Assembly (NCBI GenBank): GCA_002737365.1
Contig: NSIL01000002.1
Location: 152,596-216,595, forward strand
Direction of reading: 5' to 3'
Length of the DNA: 64,000 nucleotides
From: Acidobacterium sp.
GTDB lineage: Bacteria > Acidobacteriota > Vicinamibacteria > Vicinamibacterales > UBA2999
Every line of letters starts with the position of its first letter. The first letter of the stretch is position 1. The position numbers and the translations under genes were made by a program. The notes beneath the pieces are model-generated. The model saw only the letters and a list, made by a program, of their open reading frames with translations. It did no database searches and was not told where the DNA came from. Positions 33,560-45,699 of this stretch are shown here, one piece after another.

Positions 33560-34477
33560 TCAGAAAACAACGGATGCGTGCAGAAACCCTGGGGTTTTCG
33601 CGGGTCTGGCCAGCGCCACCAGTGTTCCGTCGGCCCCGATCACCCTCACCAGCTCCGGCAGCGGGGTCAGGGCCACCAGCAAGTCGGCAGGGGCGATCTC
33701 AACACCGTTCTTGATCCGGACTACCTGCTCCGGGCCGCGCAGTGTCACGGCGGGCAATTCCGGCAACAGCAAGCTGAAGGGCAGCAGCCGCGCCGCCAGG
33801 GCCTCGCGGCCCGCCTGGAGCACGTCGGCCAGCGGGACTGAACCCTCGAGTCCAAACTCACCGGACCGCGTTCGGCGCAGCGCCGTCAGCACACCGCCCA
33901 TGCCGAGCGCCGCGCCCAGGTCGTGGGCCAGCGACCGAACGTAGAAACCGGCCGTCACCCGCATCTGCAGCACGGCGGTCTCCCCGTCACACGAGATCAG
34001 GTTGAGCTCGCGGACCGTGATGGTCACGGCCTTGGGCAGGGTGACCACGCCGTCCCTGGCCTTGCGGGCGATGTCGTACGAGCGCGCGCCAGCGATGTTC
34101 TTGGCCGAGAACGCCGGCGGCGTCTGCTCGAACGTGCCCCGGAACCGGCCGAGCGCCTGCTCGACCTGGTCACGCGTGGGACGCTCGCCAGAGGTCGTGA
34201 TGATGGTGCCCATCGCGTCGTAGGTGTTGGTGGTCCGTCCGAAGGCAACGGTGGCCTCGTAGTCCTTGTCGCTCGCCGTCAGGAATTGCGCGAGCCGCGT
34301 CGCGCGGCCGATCACGAGCGGCAGGACGCCCGTGGCCATGGGATCGAGCGTGCCGGTATGGCCAATGCGCGAGACGCCAAGCGCCCGGCGCGCCAGCGTC
34401 ACCACGTCATGCGAAGTGGGTCCTTGCGGCTTGTCGACGACCAGTACGCCATCGGGGAAAGGAAGGCGGGCGGTCAC
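33560..34477 (-). CDS. truB: tRNA pseudouridine(55) synthase
   Basis: Makes pseudouridine 55 in the T-loop of tRNAs. The catalytic Asp is in GHTGTLDPMATGVLPLVIG; KPQGPTSHDVV and the C-terminal RSLAHDLGAALG motif are also typical. GTG 34477 is chosen because it overlaps the orn stop (GTGA) and matches the family N-terminus; the frame stays open further upstream within orn. 305 residues is normal. ribF, often found between truB and rpsO, is absent here. Confidence 0.95.
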   Translation of the reverse strand: MTARLPFPDGVLVVDKPQGPTSHDVVTLARRALGVSRIGHTGTLDPMATGVLPLVIGRATRLAQFLTASDKDYEATVAFGRTTNTYDAMGTIITTSGERPTRDQVEQALGRFRGTFEQTPPAFSAKNIAGARSYDIARKARDGVVTLPKAVTITVRELNLISCDGETAVLQMRVTAGFYVRSLAHDLGAALGMGGVLTALRRTRSGEFGLEGSVPLADVLQAGREALAARLLPFSLLLPELPAVTLRGPEQVVRIKNGVEIAPADLLVALTPLPELVRVIGADGTLVALARPAKTPGFLHASVVF

Positions 34478-35034
34478 TTCGCGAAGATCGCCTTGTAGGC
34501 CGCGAGTTCCGCGATCGATTCTTCGATGTCGGCCAGCGCGCGATGCGTCTCGGTCTTGACCGGAGCATACTGGCGCTGCGGACACCAGTGCGCCACCAGC
34601 TGCTTCACCGAACTGACATCGACAATGCGGTAGTGCAAGAAGTTCTGGAAGGCCGGCATGTATTTCGTGAGGAAACGCTTGTCCTGCCACACCGAGTTTC
34701 CGCACAGTGGCGCGGTCCTGGCGTAGCAATACTTGCGAACAAAGCGCAGCGTTTGCGCCTCAGCCTCTGCCAGGGTCACGCCCTCAGTGGCGATCCGAGC
34801 GAGCAGACCGCTCTTGGTGTGGGTCTTACGCGGCCAGGGATCCATGGCTCGCATTTGCGCGGCAGTCGCACGAATGGCCAGCTCCGGTCCGCGGGCGACG
34901 AGATTGAGGTCGAAGTCGGTGATGATGGAGGCGATTTCAACGATCACGTGCCGGTCGGGATCGAGGCCGGTCATCTCGCAATCCACCCAGACCATGTAGT
35001 CGCGGCTGCGCCGGACTTTCGCGCGTGTGGCCAT
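34474..35034 (-). CDS. orn: Oligoribonuclease
   Basis: DEDDh 3'-5' exoribonuclease that finishes RNA decay by degrading 2-5 nt oligoribonucleotides and also pGpG. D18 and E20 lie in VDCEMTGLD; the remaining pieces include SGLLARI, GNSVWQDKRFL and HRALADIEESIAEL with the catalytic His and Asp. 186 residues is standard. Its place between rbfA and truB, inside the operon that ends with pnp, is unusual and joins two RNA-decay enzymes in one transcript. Confidence 0.95.
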   Translation of the reverse strand: MATRAKVRRSRDYMVWVDCEMTGLDPDRHVIVEIASIITDFDLNLVARGPELAIRATAAQMRAMDPWPRKTHTKSGLLARIATEGVTLAEAEAQTLRFVRKYCYARTAPLCGNSVWQDKRFLTKYMPAFQNFLHYRIVDVSSVKQLVAHWCPQRQYAPVKTETHRALADIEESIAELAAYKAIFAK

Positions 35035-35042
35035 GGTCGTCG

Positions 35043-35489
35043 TTACGTCGGCTCTTCGCCCGACCTTCGCTCGGCGGACTGCTCGCGAGCGTCGGCGGGC
35101 GTCGGCGGGTCGGCGGCCGGCGCGTCCACCGTGCGCGCGGCATCCGCGGCGTGAATTTCGAGGAGGATCTCTTCAATGCGCGACTGCGCCGCGACCGACT
35201 CGTCGTAGATGAACTTCACTTCGGGCACCCGCCGCAGGCCCAACCGCTCCGCCAGCAGGTGGCGGACGAAGCCGGTGGCGCGCTCGAGCGCCTTGACGGT
35301 CTTCTTGCGCTCGGCGGCGTCGCCGAGGATGGTCCAGTAGATGCGGGTCAGCGACAGGTCGCCGGTCACCTTCGCGCGCGTGACGGTGACCAGGCCGACC
35401 CCCGGGTCGCGAACTTCGGTAGCCAGCATCTGGCTCACCTCTTCGCGAACCTGTGCCTGGATGCGCTCGACGCGATGAGTCAGCGCCAA
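35043..35489 (-). CDS. rbfA: Ribosome-binding factor A
   Basis: Late 30S maturation factor, a single KH-like domain. Blocks THRVERIQAQVREEVSQML, DPGVGLVTVTRAKVTGDL and VPEVKFIYDESVAAQSRI match the family. The last ~25 residues are an acidic, low-complexity extension (ADPPTPADAREQSAE) beyond the domain. It starts one base after infB stops. Confidence 0.95.
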   Translation of the reverse strand: MALTHRVERIQAQVREEVSQMLATEVRDPGVGLVTVTRAKVTGDLSLTRIYWTILGDAAERKKTVKALERATGFVRHLLAERLGLRRVPEVKFIYDESVAAQSRIEEILLEIHAADAARTVDAPAADPPTPADAREQSAERRSGEEPT

Positions 35490-35490
35490 G

Positions 35491-38253
35491 TTACACCGCC
35501 TGCGCGACGCGCTCCAGGTGGAACACTTCGATGACGTCGCCGACCTTGAGGTCGTTGTAGCCCTGCAGGCCGATGCCGCACTCGAAGCCGGTCTTCACTT
35601 CACCGACATCGTCCTTGAAGCGCTTGAGCGAACCGATTTTGCCGGTCCACAGTTCGACGTTGTCGCGGAACAGGCGCGCCTGGGCGTCGCCCGAGCGCTT
35701 GATGATGCCCTCGTTGACCATGCACCCGGCGATCGTCCCGATCTTCGGCACCTTGAAGGTCTCGCGCACGGTCGCGGCGCCAATACGCGCTTCCTTGAAC
35801 GTCGGGTCGAGCAGGCCGGCCATCGCCAGCTTGATCTCGTCGGTGACGTGGTAGATGACCGTGTGGTAGCGAATGTCGACCTTTTCGCGATCGGCGACGT
35901 CGGCGGCGTTGCGATCGGGCTTCACGTTGAAGCCGATGATGATCGCGCGTGACGCGCTCGCCAGCAACACGTCCGACTCGTTGATGGCGCCGACCGCCGA
36001 GTGGATGATCTTGATCTTGGTCTTCTCGTCGGTCAGCTTGACCAGGGTATCGGCCAGCACTTCGGCCGAGCCCTGCACGTCGGCCTTGATGATCAGCGCC
36101 AGTTCCTTCGCACCGCCTTCAGCCAGCGAGGCCTGCAGCGACTCGAGGGTCATGCGCGAACCCTTGGCACCGAGCGACTTTTCCTTGGCCTGGCCCTGGC
36201 GGAAGGTGGCAATCTGGCGCGCCTTGGCCGGGTCGGCCACCGCCTGGAACGAATCGCCGGGTGAGGGCAGTGACTCGAGACCGAGCAGTTCGACTGGCGT
36301 TGACGGTCCCGCCACCTTGATGTTGCGGCCGCGATCGTCGATCAGGGCGCGGACCCGGCCGACCACCGGGCCGGCAATGACGTTGTCGCCGACGCGCAGC
36401 GTGCCGTCCTGCACCAGCACGGTGGCCACCGGGCCACGGCCGCGATCGAGCTTGGTTTCGAGCACGGTGCCGATGGCGCTGCGCTTGGGGTTGGCCTTGA
36501 GGTCGTCGATTTCGGTGACCAGCAGGATCATTTCCAGCAGGCCTTCAAGGTTCTGCTTCTTCTTCGCCGACACTTCCACGAACACGGTGGTGCCGCCCCA
36601 TTCTTCGGGCATCAGGCCGAGTTCGGTGAGCTGGCGCTTGACCGTTTCCGGGTTGGCACCCGGCTTGTCGATCTTGTTCACGGCCACGATGATCTTGACG
36701 TTGGCGGCCTTGGCGTGGTCGATCGCCTCCTTGGTCTGCGGCATGACGCCATCGTCGGCGGCCACCACCAGCACGACCACGTCGGTCACCTTCGCGCCGC
36801 GGGCGCGCATCATGGTGAACGCCGAGTGACCGGGCGTGTCGAGGAAGACGATCTGCTTGCCGGTCTTCTCGCCGGCGCTCACCAGGTAGGCGCCGATGTG
36901 CTGCGTGATGCCGCCGGCTTCGCGCTCGGCGACCCGGGTGGTGCGAATTGCGTCGAGCAGCGTCGTCTTGCCGTGGTCGACGTGGCCCATGATCGTGACC
37001 ACCGGCCAGCGCGTGACGAGGTCCTCGGCGTTGGCGGTCTTGTCGCTCTCTTCGATGATTTCCTGCTCGAAGCTGCGGGTCTGGATCTCGGCGCCAAAGC
37101 TGGCGGCCAGCATCTTGGCGATCTCGAGGTCGATGGCCGAATTAATCGTCATCATCATCCGGCGATCGAGCAGCCCCTTGAGTGCGTCCTTGACACGGAT
37201 TTCAAGACGATCCGCCAGGTCCTTTACCGTCATGCCTTCCGAAAAAGTGATGGTGCGGGTGATCGGCGGCAGCGGTGCCACTGGTGCCGGCGCCTGCGGC
37301 CGCGCCGCATCACGACGCTGAGACGAACTGCGGCCGGTCGGGCGCTGCTGATACTGGGGACGGAAGCCCCCAGGCCGCATACCCGGCATGCCAGGACGCG
37401 GCGGCAGGCCCGTGCTGGGGCGCACCGGCTGCGATGGCAGCGGACGGGGACCACCAAGCATGGCGGCGGTGTTGCTGACCGGAGGACGCTGCGGACCATA
37501 GCCCGGACGCTGGCCGGCTGGACGGGCGAGATTGCCGGTGGCCGCGGGCAACGGGCCCTTGGCAGCGGCCGGCGCGACGCGCCGCAGCTGCGGCACGAGC
37601 TGGCGCTTGGGCTGCAGGGGCGGCGCGCTGGGCGGCGCCTTGCCGGGTTCTTCAACACGCAGCCGAATGCTGGGCGGCACGAAGCGCGCTTCCTTACGGG
37701 CCGGCTCGGCGGTTTCGGCCGCTGCGGCGTGTCCGGCCGGTTCCGATTCGGCTACCGGCGCCGGCTCGGTCTCAAACCGGTGCGCGGGTTCTTCCATGAC
37801 CGGCTCCGGCGGCGCGGTCGCGTCAGCCATCGCCGGTTCGAAATGTTCGACTACCGGCGGCGGCGCCGGCACTTCGATCAGCTCCTCGACGTGATGCTCG
37901 CCGGCCGGCACCTCGGCCGGCTTGGCCTTCTTGATCAAGCGGGGCGGACCGAGCGTCGGCGGAGCCGGCTTGGCCGGTTCCGGCGCCGCGGTGCCCTTCT
38001 TGGCGGCAGTGGCCTTCGACTTGGCCGCGGTCTTCACCGCCTGCGCCGCCTGCTCCGAGAAGATGTCGCCCTTGGGCAGCGTGATGTTGCGCTGCTTGGC
38101 GAGGCGATCCACGAATTGCCGGGCGACGATCTCCTCGAGCGTGCTCGACGCGCTCTTGAGCTCGATGCCGTGGGCCTTCTTGAGCAGTGCCAACACCTCA
38201 ACCGAGGTGGTGTTCAGCAACTCCGCGACCTTGTAAATCCTGACAGTGGACAA
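35491..38253 (-). CDS. infB: Translation initiation factor IF-2
   Basis: GTPase that brings fMet-tRNA to the 30S start complex. A long Ala/Pro-rich N-terminal region (about 55-330) separates an IF2-N segment from the second IF2-N and G domain. G1 is GHVDHGKTT from G423, with DTPGHSAF and NKIDKPGA following, then domains II to IV. Many Pro residues lie in the disordered region, as in other high-GC species. In the rimP-nusA-infB-rbfA operon, 21 bases after nusA. Confidence 0.97.
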   Translation of the reverse strand: MSTVRIYKVAELLNTTSVEVLALLKKAHGIELKSASSTLEEIVARQFVDRLAKQRNITLPKGDIFSEQAAQAVKTAAKSKATAAKKGTAAPEPAKPAPPTLGPPRLIKKAKPAEVPAGEHHVEELIEVPAPPPVVEHFEPAMADATAPPEPVMEEPAHRFETEPAPVAESEPAGHAAAAETAEPARKEARFVPPSIRLRVEEPGKAPPSAPPLQPKRQLVPQLRRVAPAAAKGPLPAATGNLARPAGQRPGYGPQRPPVSNTAAMLGGPRPLPSQPVRPSTGLPPRPGMPGMRPGGFRPQYQQRPTGRSSSQRRDAARPQAPAPVAPLPPITRTITFSEGMTVKDLADRLEIRVKDALKGLLDRRMMMTINSAIDLEIAKMLAASFGAEIQTRSFEQEIIEESDKTANAEDLVTRWPVVTIMGHVDHGKTTLLDAIRTTRVAEREAGGITQHIGAYLVSAGEKTGKQIVFLDTPGHSAFTMMRARGAKVTDVVVLVVAADDGVMPQTKEAIDHAKAANVKIIVAVNKIDKPGANPETVKRQLTELGLMPEEWGGTTVFVEVSAKKKQNLEGLLEMILLVTEIDDLKANPKRSAIGTVLETKLDRGRGPVATVLVQDGTLRVGDNVIAGPVVGRVRALIDDRGRNIKVAGPSTPVELLGLESLPSPGDSFQAVADPAKARQIATFRQGQAKEKSLGAKGSRMTLESLQASLAEGGAKELALIIKADVQGSAEVLADTLVKLTDEKTKIKIIHSAVGAINESDVLLASASRAIIIGFNVKPDRNAADVADREKVDIRYHTVIYHVTDEIKLAMAGLLDPTFKEARIGAATVRETFKVPKIGTIAGCMVNEGIIKRSGDAQARLFRDNVELWTGKIGSLKRFKDDVGEVKTGFECGIGLQGYNDLKVGDVIEVFHLERVAQAV

Positions 38254-38274
38254 ACGCGTTTCCTCTGCTCTCGA

Positions 38275-39453
<1,179 letters not shown>

Positions 39454-39467
39454 GATGATCGGTAATC

Positions 39468-39944
39468 CTAAAATTCGAGGTCGAGGTGGGCCCGCTTGAT
39501 CAGCCGCAACGGCAGCTTCATCAGCTTCTTGCCCTCCGACTCAAACAACACGTCGTCTCCCTCGACGCCCTGCAACCGGCCCACGAACGCCGTCTGGCGC
39601 TCCACCGGCTGCGAGGTCACCACCTTGGCCCAGCGTCCGGCAAACCGCCGGTAATCATCCGCGTGACGCAGGGGCCGATCCAGTCCTGGTGACGACACCT
39701 CAAAGGTGTAGCCGCTGGGAATCACGTCTTCGACGTCGAGCATCGTGCTCAACTCGTCGGCGACGCGGGCACAATCTTCGATGCTGACGCTTTCTTCCGG
39801 CGTGGACGCAGGCCCCGGCCGATCGACAATGACCCGCAGCACCTGCTGGCCACCTTCTCGTTTCAGCTCGACTTCGAAAATGTCGAGGCCGTAGGCCCCG
39901 GCTACCCGGGTCGCCATTTCTCGGACGCGTTCGAGCGGGCTCAA
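39468..39944 (-). CDS. rimP: Ribosome maturation factor RimP
   Basis: Assists 30S assembly. The family pattern is visible in GAYGLDIFEVELKREGGQQVL, SIEDCARVADELSTMLD and YTFEVSSPGLDRPLRHADDY. TTG 39944 is kept as the start because a strong purine ribosome site (AGGGGGC) lies the right distance before it; the first in-frame ATG is nine codons further in. First gene of the rimP-nusA-infB operon, after a terminator-like hairpin. Confidence 0.9.
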   Translation of the reverse strand: MSPLERVREMATRVAGAYGLDIFEVELKREGGQQVLRVIVDRPGPASTPEESVSIEDCARVADELSTMLDVEDVIPSGYTFEVSSPGLDRPLRHADDYRRFAGRWAKVVTSQPVERQTAFVGRLQGVEGDDVLFESEGKKLMKLPLRLIKRAHLDLEF

Positions 39945-39966
39945 AAAAGCCCCCTATAAAACACAA

Positions 39967-39990
39967 AGAGTGGGCTAAAAGGCCCACTCT
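39967..39990 (-). terminator. Terminator between rimO and rimP
   Basis: On the minus strand AGAGTGGGC, loop CTTTTA, GCCCACTCT, then TTGTGTTTTATA, a perfect 9-bp hairpin with a U-rich tail. It should end rimO transcripts, so rimP probably has its own start nearby, or the site attenuates read-through. Confidence 0.7.
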
Positions 39991-40029
39991 GGTTAACCCA
40001 GACTAAGAACCGACCTGACAGTGTAACAC

Positions 40030-40061
40030 GTCCGCCTTCGCCCTTCGGGCTACGGCGCGAC
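40030..40061. repeat. Dispersed 32-base element, family B copy 2
   Basis: CGCC, TTC, GCCC, loop TTC, GGGC, TAC, GGCG. The shared tail CCCTTCGGGCTACGGCGCGAC is repeated, on the opposite strand, at 52319-52351, with near identity over about 32 bases. It sits just downstream of rimO. Confidence 0.7.
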
Positions 40062-40072
40062 AGGACGGCAGG

Positions 40073-41443
40073 TCAGAATCCGACCGGCCTGGCGATGAGG
40101 TCGTAGCCTTCGGCCCCGACGATTTCCACGTTCACGAACGAACCACTGGGGAAGTCTGACGGGTCGCAGTCGGTGAGGTAGACCACGGGGTCGATTTCAG
40201 GGGCCTGGCCGGGCAAACGGCCCTGCATCACGAGCTCGTGCTCGGGGGACGGACCATCCACCACCAGCCGGGTCTGCTCGCCCACCCGGCGTTTTTGGCG
40301 CGCCGCCACGATCTTCTTCTGGCGGGCCATCAGGCTGTTCTGGCGCTTCTTCTTGGTCGCCGCCGGCACGTCATCCGTCAGCTCGTGGGCCGAGGTGCCT
40401 TCTTCGTGCGAATACGTGAAGACGCCAACGTGGTCGAAGCCGATCTCGGAAATGAACCCCTCGAGCTCGGCAAAGTCCTCGGTGGTTTCGCCCGGGAAGC
40501 CGACGATAAACGTGGTCCGGAGCGCGACGTTGGGGATGCGGGCGCGGATGTTGTCGAGCAGGCGCACGTACGACTGGCGTGTGCCAGGGCGCTTCATTCG
40601 CTTCAGTACGGTGTCTGAGGCGTGCTGCAACGGCAGGTCGATGTACTTGACCACCTTGTCGAGGTCGGCGATGGCGTCGATCACGTCGCCGGTGATCGTC
40701 GTGGGGTAGAGATACAGGAGACGAATCCACTCGATGCCGGCCACGTCATTCAGCGCGCGCAGCAGCGTCGGTAGCGCGCCGCGCTCGCCGCGGTCAATCC
40801 CGTAGAAGGTCGAGTCCTGCGAAATCAGCAGCAGTTCCTTGACGCCCTGGGCCGCAAGCTGATGCGCTTCCTGGACGATCGACTCAATCGGCCGGCTGCG
40901 ATAATGGCCGCGCATTTTCGGGATGATGCAGAAGGCGCACTTATAGTCGCAGCCCTCGGCAATCTTCACGTAGGCGTAGTGCCCGGGCGTCACGCGCTTG
41001 CGCGGCGTGTTCGCATCGTAGATGTAGGTGGGCAAGTCCACGCCGAAGACCGGCTTTTTGTGGAAGGTCATCGGGATGGCGGCGCCGGCGGGGCGCGCCT
41101 GCCCGGTCATGAAGCTCGCGAGGCCTTCGACCTCTCCAGTTCCGTAGATCGCGTCGATCTCCGGAATCTCCTTCTTCAGCTCATCGCGATAGCGCTCGGC
41201 CATGCAGCCGGTGACGACCAGCTTGCGGCCGGCAACCTGCTTTTTGAGCTCGGCCATCTCCAAAATGGTGTCGATCGATTCCTGCTTGGCGCGATCGATA
41301 AAGGCGCAGGTATTCACGACCAGCACGTCGGCCTGCGACGCATCGGCGGTAATCTCGTGCCCGTCCTTCTCGGCCATGCCGAGCATGACCTCGGAGTCGA
41401 CGAGATTCTTGGGACAGCCTAAGGAGACAAACCCTATCTTCAT
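40073..41443 (-). CDS. rimO: Ribosomal protein S12 methylthiotransferase RimO
   Basis: Radical-SAM enzyme that adds a methylthio group to Asp of ribosomal protein S12. N-terminal UPF0004 domain (SLGCPKNLVDSE and VNTCAFI), radical SAM cluster motif in EGCDYKCAFCIIPKMRG, and a C-terminal TRAM domain (GEQTRLVVDGPSP onwards). The S12 type is indicated by CPKNLVDSE rather than the MiaB form. 456 residues. It lies between asnS and rimP on the same strand, ended by terminator-like hairpins on both sides. Confidence 0.95.
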   Translation of the reverse strand: MKIGFVSLGCPKNLVDSEVMLGMAEKDGHEITADASQADVLVVNTCAFIDRAKQESIDTILEMAELKKQVAGRKLVVTGCMAERYRDELKKEIPEIDAIYGTGEVEGLASFMTGQARPAGAAIPMTFHKKPVFGVDLPTYIYDANTPRKRVTPGHYAYVKIAEGCDYKCAFCIIPKMRGHYRSRPIESIVQEAHQLAAQGVKELLLISQDSTFYGIDRGERGALPTLLRALNDVAGIEWIRLLYLYPTTITGDVIDAIADLDKVVKYIDLPLQHASDTVLKRMKRPGTRQSYVRLLDNIRARIPNVALRTTFIVGFPGETTEDFAELEGFISEIGFDHVGVFTYSHEEGTSAHELTDDVPAATKKKRQNSLMARQKKIVAARQKRRVGEQTRLVVDGPSPEHELVMQGRLPGQAPEIDPVVYLTDCDPSDFPSGSFVNVEIVGAEGYDLIARPVGF

Positions 41444-41461
41444 TGCAACTTGCCAGTTTAA

Positions 41462-41503
41462 CAGGAGTCAAAGAGATAACGAGAAACGGCTCTTTGTCTC
41501 CTG
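41462..41503 (-). terminator. 14-bp hairpin between asnS and rimO
   Basis: Arms 41462-41475 and 41490-41503 pair with one mismatch (CAGGAGTCAAAGAG against CTCTTTGTCTCCTG). It lies just after asnS on the minus strand; the tail is only moderately T-rich. The plus-strand side is followed by GTTTTCTATTT. Confidence 0.6.
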
Positions 41504-41512
41504 GTTTTCTAT

Positions 41513-42808
<1,296 letters not shown>

Positions 42809-42843
42809 CGCAACCTGATCTGTAATCGAGAAGAAATCTGCGT

Positions 42844-43710
42844 CTAATCTGCGGCTGTCTCAATCGGTGGCTCGTCGCCGAAGGCCAGCAGCGCCTCGAA
42901 TCGTGCGCGTGCCTTGACGGCTCGTTCCAGTATCTGGCGACGCTCGGCGGCCACCGCCAGCTCGAACATCCACGCGCCGTCGTAGCCCACCTTCTGGAAC
43001 GCCAGCAGCGTCGCGTCCCAGTCCACCACGCCCTGGCCGGGCACCAGGTGATCGTCGGTCCGCCCGCGATTGTCGTGCAGGTGGGTCGTGATCACGTGAC
43101 CCGAGCAGGTCTCGATGGCCTCGACGACGTCGCCCATCAGCCGCGCGTGACCGACGTCCATGCAGATGCCCAGACCGTCGGCCTCGATCTCGCTGTCGAG
43201 CAAATCAACCAGTGAGCTGGCGGTTGACAGCGCGTTCGGAATCACCTCGACGGCCAGTCTGACGCCGACGCCGGCGGCGACCGGCGACAACTGCTCGAGG
43301 CTGCGAATCATCGACGCGACCTGGTTGTCGGCAGGTTGGCCATGAGGCGCCGGCACACCGCAGTGCAGCACCAGTATCTGGTAGGGCACCAGCGTCGCCA
43401 GGTTCAAGGCCGCGGTGGTCTCTTCGACCGCGCGCAGGCGCCGTGCCTCGTCCGTCGCGGCCAGTGAATACCCCTCGCGCCAGGCGCCGTTGGTGTATGC
43501 CGCGGCAATGGGGGCATGCATCGAGTGCAATGTCAGCCGCGTATCGTCGAGCCATTCAGCCAGCGCCAGCGCGGCGCGGCGGTCGTGGTAGTCGAAGTGA
43601 TCGCGCACGGCAACCACTTCCACCGCCTCGAACCCATGCGCGGCGATCTCGACCAGGTGATCCCGGTCAAGACGGTCGCTGAGGTAGAGGTGCGTGGAGA
43701 TGCCAAACAC
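42844..43710 (-). CDS. Sugar phosphate isomerase/epimerase-like TIM-barrel protein
   Basis: An AP endonuclease 2-like barrel: [32 protein letters not shown] at the start and metal-ligand positions in [21 protein letters not shown] and MFELA. The enzyme class includes isomerases and epimerases of sugars; the substrate cannot be told. GTG 43710 begins the first barrel strand; an in-frame TTG at 43737 adds nine residues. It follows the AmgK-like gene by 47 bases. Confidence 0.8.
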   Translation of the reverse strand: MFGISTHLYLSDRLDRDHLVEIAAHGFEAVEVVAVRDHFDYHDRRAALALAEWLDDTRLTLHSMHAPIAAAYTNGAWREGYSLAATDEARRLRAVEETTAALNLATLVPYQILVLHCGVPAPHGQPADNQVASMIRSLEQLSPVAAGVGVRLAVEVIPNALSTASSLVDLLDSEIEADGLGICMDVGHARLMGDVVEAIETCSGHVITTHLHDNRGRTDDHLVPGQGVVDWDATLLAFQKVGYDGAWMFELAVAAERRQILERAVKARARFEALLAFGDEPPIETAAD

Positions 43711-43757
43711 GGTGGTTTCTGACGGCCTAGGTCCCAAGCCCGAAGCCCCAGCCTATG

Positions 43758-44741
43758 TTACAGCCACTCGCCCAGCAGGTCCTGCAGCCGTGCGAAGCGC
43801 GGATACTTCGCCAGGTTCGCTTTGACGTGGCTGAGCGTGCGAGGAATGTATTGGATGTAGACGGTGTTGTTGCGTCCGGTGGTCATGTAGCCAAAGGTCC
43901 CGAGCGCCTTGAGGTTGCGCTGCAGCGACATCAGGTCGAACCGGCGCCGGAACTCAGCTTCGTCCGGGTGGCCATCACCCTTCAGCGCCAGGAAAAAAGC
44001 GAGCAGCTCGTCGACTTGCGGCGCCGTCAGGTCAACATAAGAATCGCGCAACAGCGACACCAGGTCGTAGGTGTCAGGACCCATGCGGGCGTCCTGGAAG
44101 TCGATGATGTAGAGCGAGCCGCCGTGCAGCATCAGGTTGCGGCTGTGGTAATCGCGGTGGCACAGCACACGGGGCTCGCCGGCGAGTTCGTGGACGATGG
44201 CGGTCCACTCGACCCTGAGGGCGTCACGCTGCGGTTCGCTCAAGGCGGCGCCCTTGTACGCGACCAGGTAATGCTTGACGAAGAATTCCAGCTCCCAGGT
44301 CAGCTTGTCGACGTCGAAGGCAATCTGGTAGGGCGGGTACTCCGGGGCTCGCAACGCTTCGCCGCGCTGCTGCATGCGCGCGATGAACGAGACGGCTTGT
44401 CGATAGAGGGCCGCATGCTCGGCCGGCGTGGCCGCGCCAAGGTGGGCCTGCAGCGTGACGTCGCCGAGATCTTCGAGGCCCAGCACACCCAGTTCGTCCG
44501 AGTGGTGGAGAATAGCCGGCACCGGCACCGGAATGTGCCGCAGCAGCCGCGCCACCGACACGAACGGCATCGTCGCAAACGCGATCGGACCCCGGTGCAG
44601 GGCCAGGACAATCGGCTTCTCGCCCTTCATCAGCACGCGGAAGTAGCGGCGGTCAGAGGCGTCGCCAGTCAGCGGCATGACCGTCGTGACGCAGGGCGTG
44701 AGGCCCTGGAGGTCGAGGTAGTGCTGCAGGCGGATGTCCAC
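43758..44741 (-). CDS. Sugar kinase of aminoglycoside-phosphotransferase fold (AmgK-like)
   Basis: APH-fold kinase with LTGDASDRRYFRVL at the N-terminus, Brenner motif LCHRDYHSRNLML and metal motif IIDFQDARMGPDTYDL. These closely resemble AmgK, which phosphorylates N-acetylmuramate and N-acetylglucosamine at C1 in peptidoglycan recycling. It sits next to a nucleotidyltransferase of the MurU type, as in Pseudomonas, which supports the assignment. 327 residues. It is 22 bases after that gene on the same strand. Confidence 0.83.
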   Translation of the reverse strand: MDIRLQHYLDLQGLTPCVTTVMPLTGDASDRRYFRVLMKGEKPIVLALHRGPIAFATMPFVSVARLLRHIPVPVPAILHHSDELGVLGLEDLGDVTLQAHLGAATPAEHAALYRQAVSFIARMQQRGEALRAPEYPPYQIAFDVDKLTWELEFFVKHYLVAYKGAALSEPQRDALRVEWTAIVHELAGEPRVLCHRDYHSRNLMLHGGSLYIIDFQDARMGPDTYDLVSLLRDSYVDLTAPQVDELLAFFLALKGDGHPDEAEFRRRFDLMSLQRNLKALGTFGYMTTGRNNTVYIQYIPRTLSHVKANLAKYPRFARLQDLLGEWL

Positions 44742-44763
44742 GGTTCGGAGAGGTTCTGGGAGG

Positions 44764-45681
44764 TTAGAAAGATTCGACGCTTAACCTATTGTCGCGCATA
44801 ACAAGCGAGCATTCGACATGCTTCGCGCCGGCGGGTACCGCGACGCCGTCGGCGACGATGCAGCGGGTAAGCGCGGCGCCGGCGCCGACCGTGACGTCGT
44901 TCCAGAGAATGGTGTCGGTCAGCGACGCGCTGGGGGAGATAGTGCAGCGCTGACCGCGATCGATGGCGCGGCCTTCACGGGTGGAGAGTCGCAGCGCCGT
45001 GGCCAGGTAGTCGCGTGGGGTGCCGATGTCGAAGAACTCCGCGCCCGTTCGCATCACGCGCACGCTGCCCGGCCGTTGGGCGATCAAGGCCGGATACATC
45101 CCATGCACCGTCTCGGAGCGCCGGTCGGGGCTGACGCCCGCGAACGCCGACGCGTTAACGGCTTGGATACCCACGAAATGAAATGCGCCCGGTTGCCGGC
45201 CAAAGCCCCGAACGATGCCGGCCTCGTCAGTGATGATGCCGTTGTATCTCGGGTCGCCATCGACCACGGCCATCGTGACGGCGGCATTGGTGTCCAGGTG
45301 CTGCGCGGCCAGCGCGGCGAGGTCAATGTTGGCGAGCGTGTCGCCGTTGACGATCAGGAAGCGGTCCGATTCCAGCAGCGGTAGCGCGCGTGACGGACCG
45401 CCTGCCGAACCCAGGACTTCGGTTTCCCATGAATAACGCACCGACAGGTCGAGCGCCGAGCCGTCGCCAACTTCGCGCGTAATGGTCGGTGCGAGGTGGT
45501 GCAGGTTGAGCACCACTCGCGTGACGCCCGCGGCGCGGAGTGAACGAAGGATGCGCCGCACCAGCGCTTCGCCGGCGACGGGCAGGGCGGCTTTGGCGCG
45601 GATGGCTGACAGCGGTTGCAGTCGAGTGGCGAGTCCGGCCGTGAGCACCAGCGCCGGCCATGGGAAAGGCTTGGCCACCAT
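44764..45681 (-). CDS. Sugar-1-phosphate nucleotidyltransferase (MurU-like)
   Basis: Rossmann-like NTP transferase with a LTAGLATRLQPLSAIRAKAALPVAG signature loop, FLIVNGDTLANIDL metal strand and FDIGTPRDY. Beyond the ~230-residue catalytic domain is a left-handed-helix-like tail (about 240-305). With the AmgK-like kinase downstream it could activate MurNAc-1-phosphate to UDP-MurNAc (MurU route). The tail is not found in the short Pseudomonas MurU, so another sugar is possible. Confidence 0.8.
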   Translation of the reverse strand: MVAKPFPWPALVLTAGLATRLQPLSAIRAKAALPVAGEALVRRILRSLRAAGVTRVVLNLHHLAPTITREVGDGSALDLSVRYSWETEVLGSAGGPSRALPLLESDRFLIVNGDTLANIDLAALAAQHLDTNAAVTMAVVDGDPRYNGIITDEAGIVRGFGRQPGAFHFVGIQAVNASAFAGVSPDRRSETVHGMYPALIAQRPGSVRVMRTGAEFFDIGTPRDYLATALRLSTREGRAIDRGQRCTISPSASLTDTILWNDVTVGAGAALTRCIVADGVAVPAGAKHVECSLVMRDNRLSVESF

Positions 45682-45699
45682 AGCTTCAGCGACGGTGGC

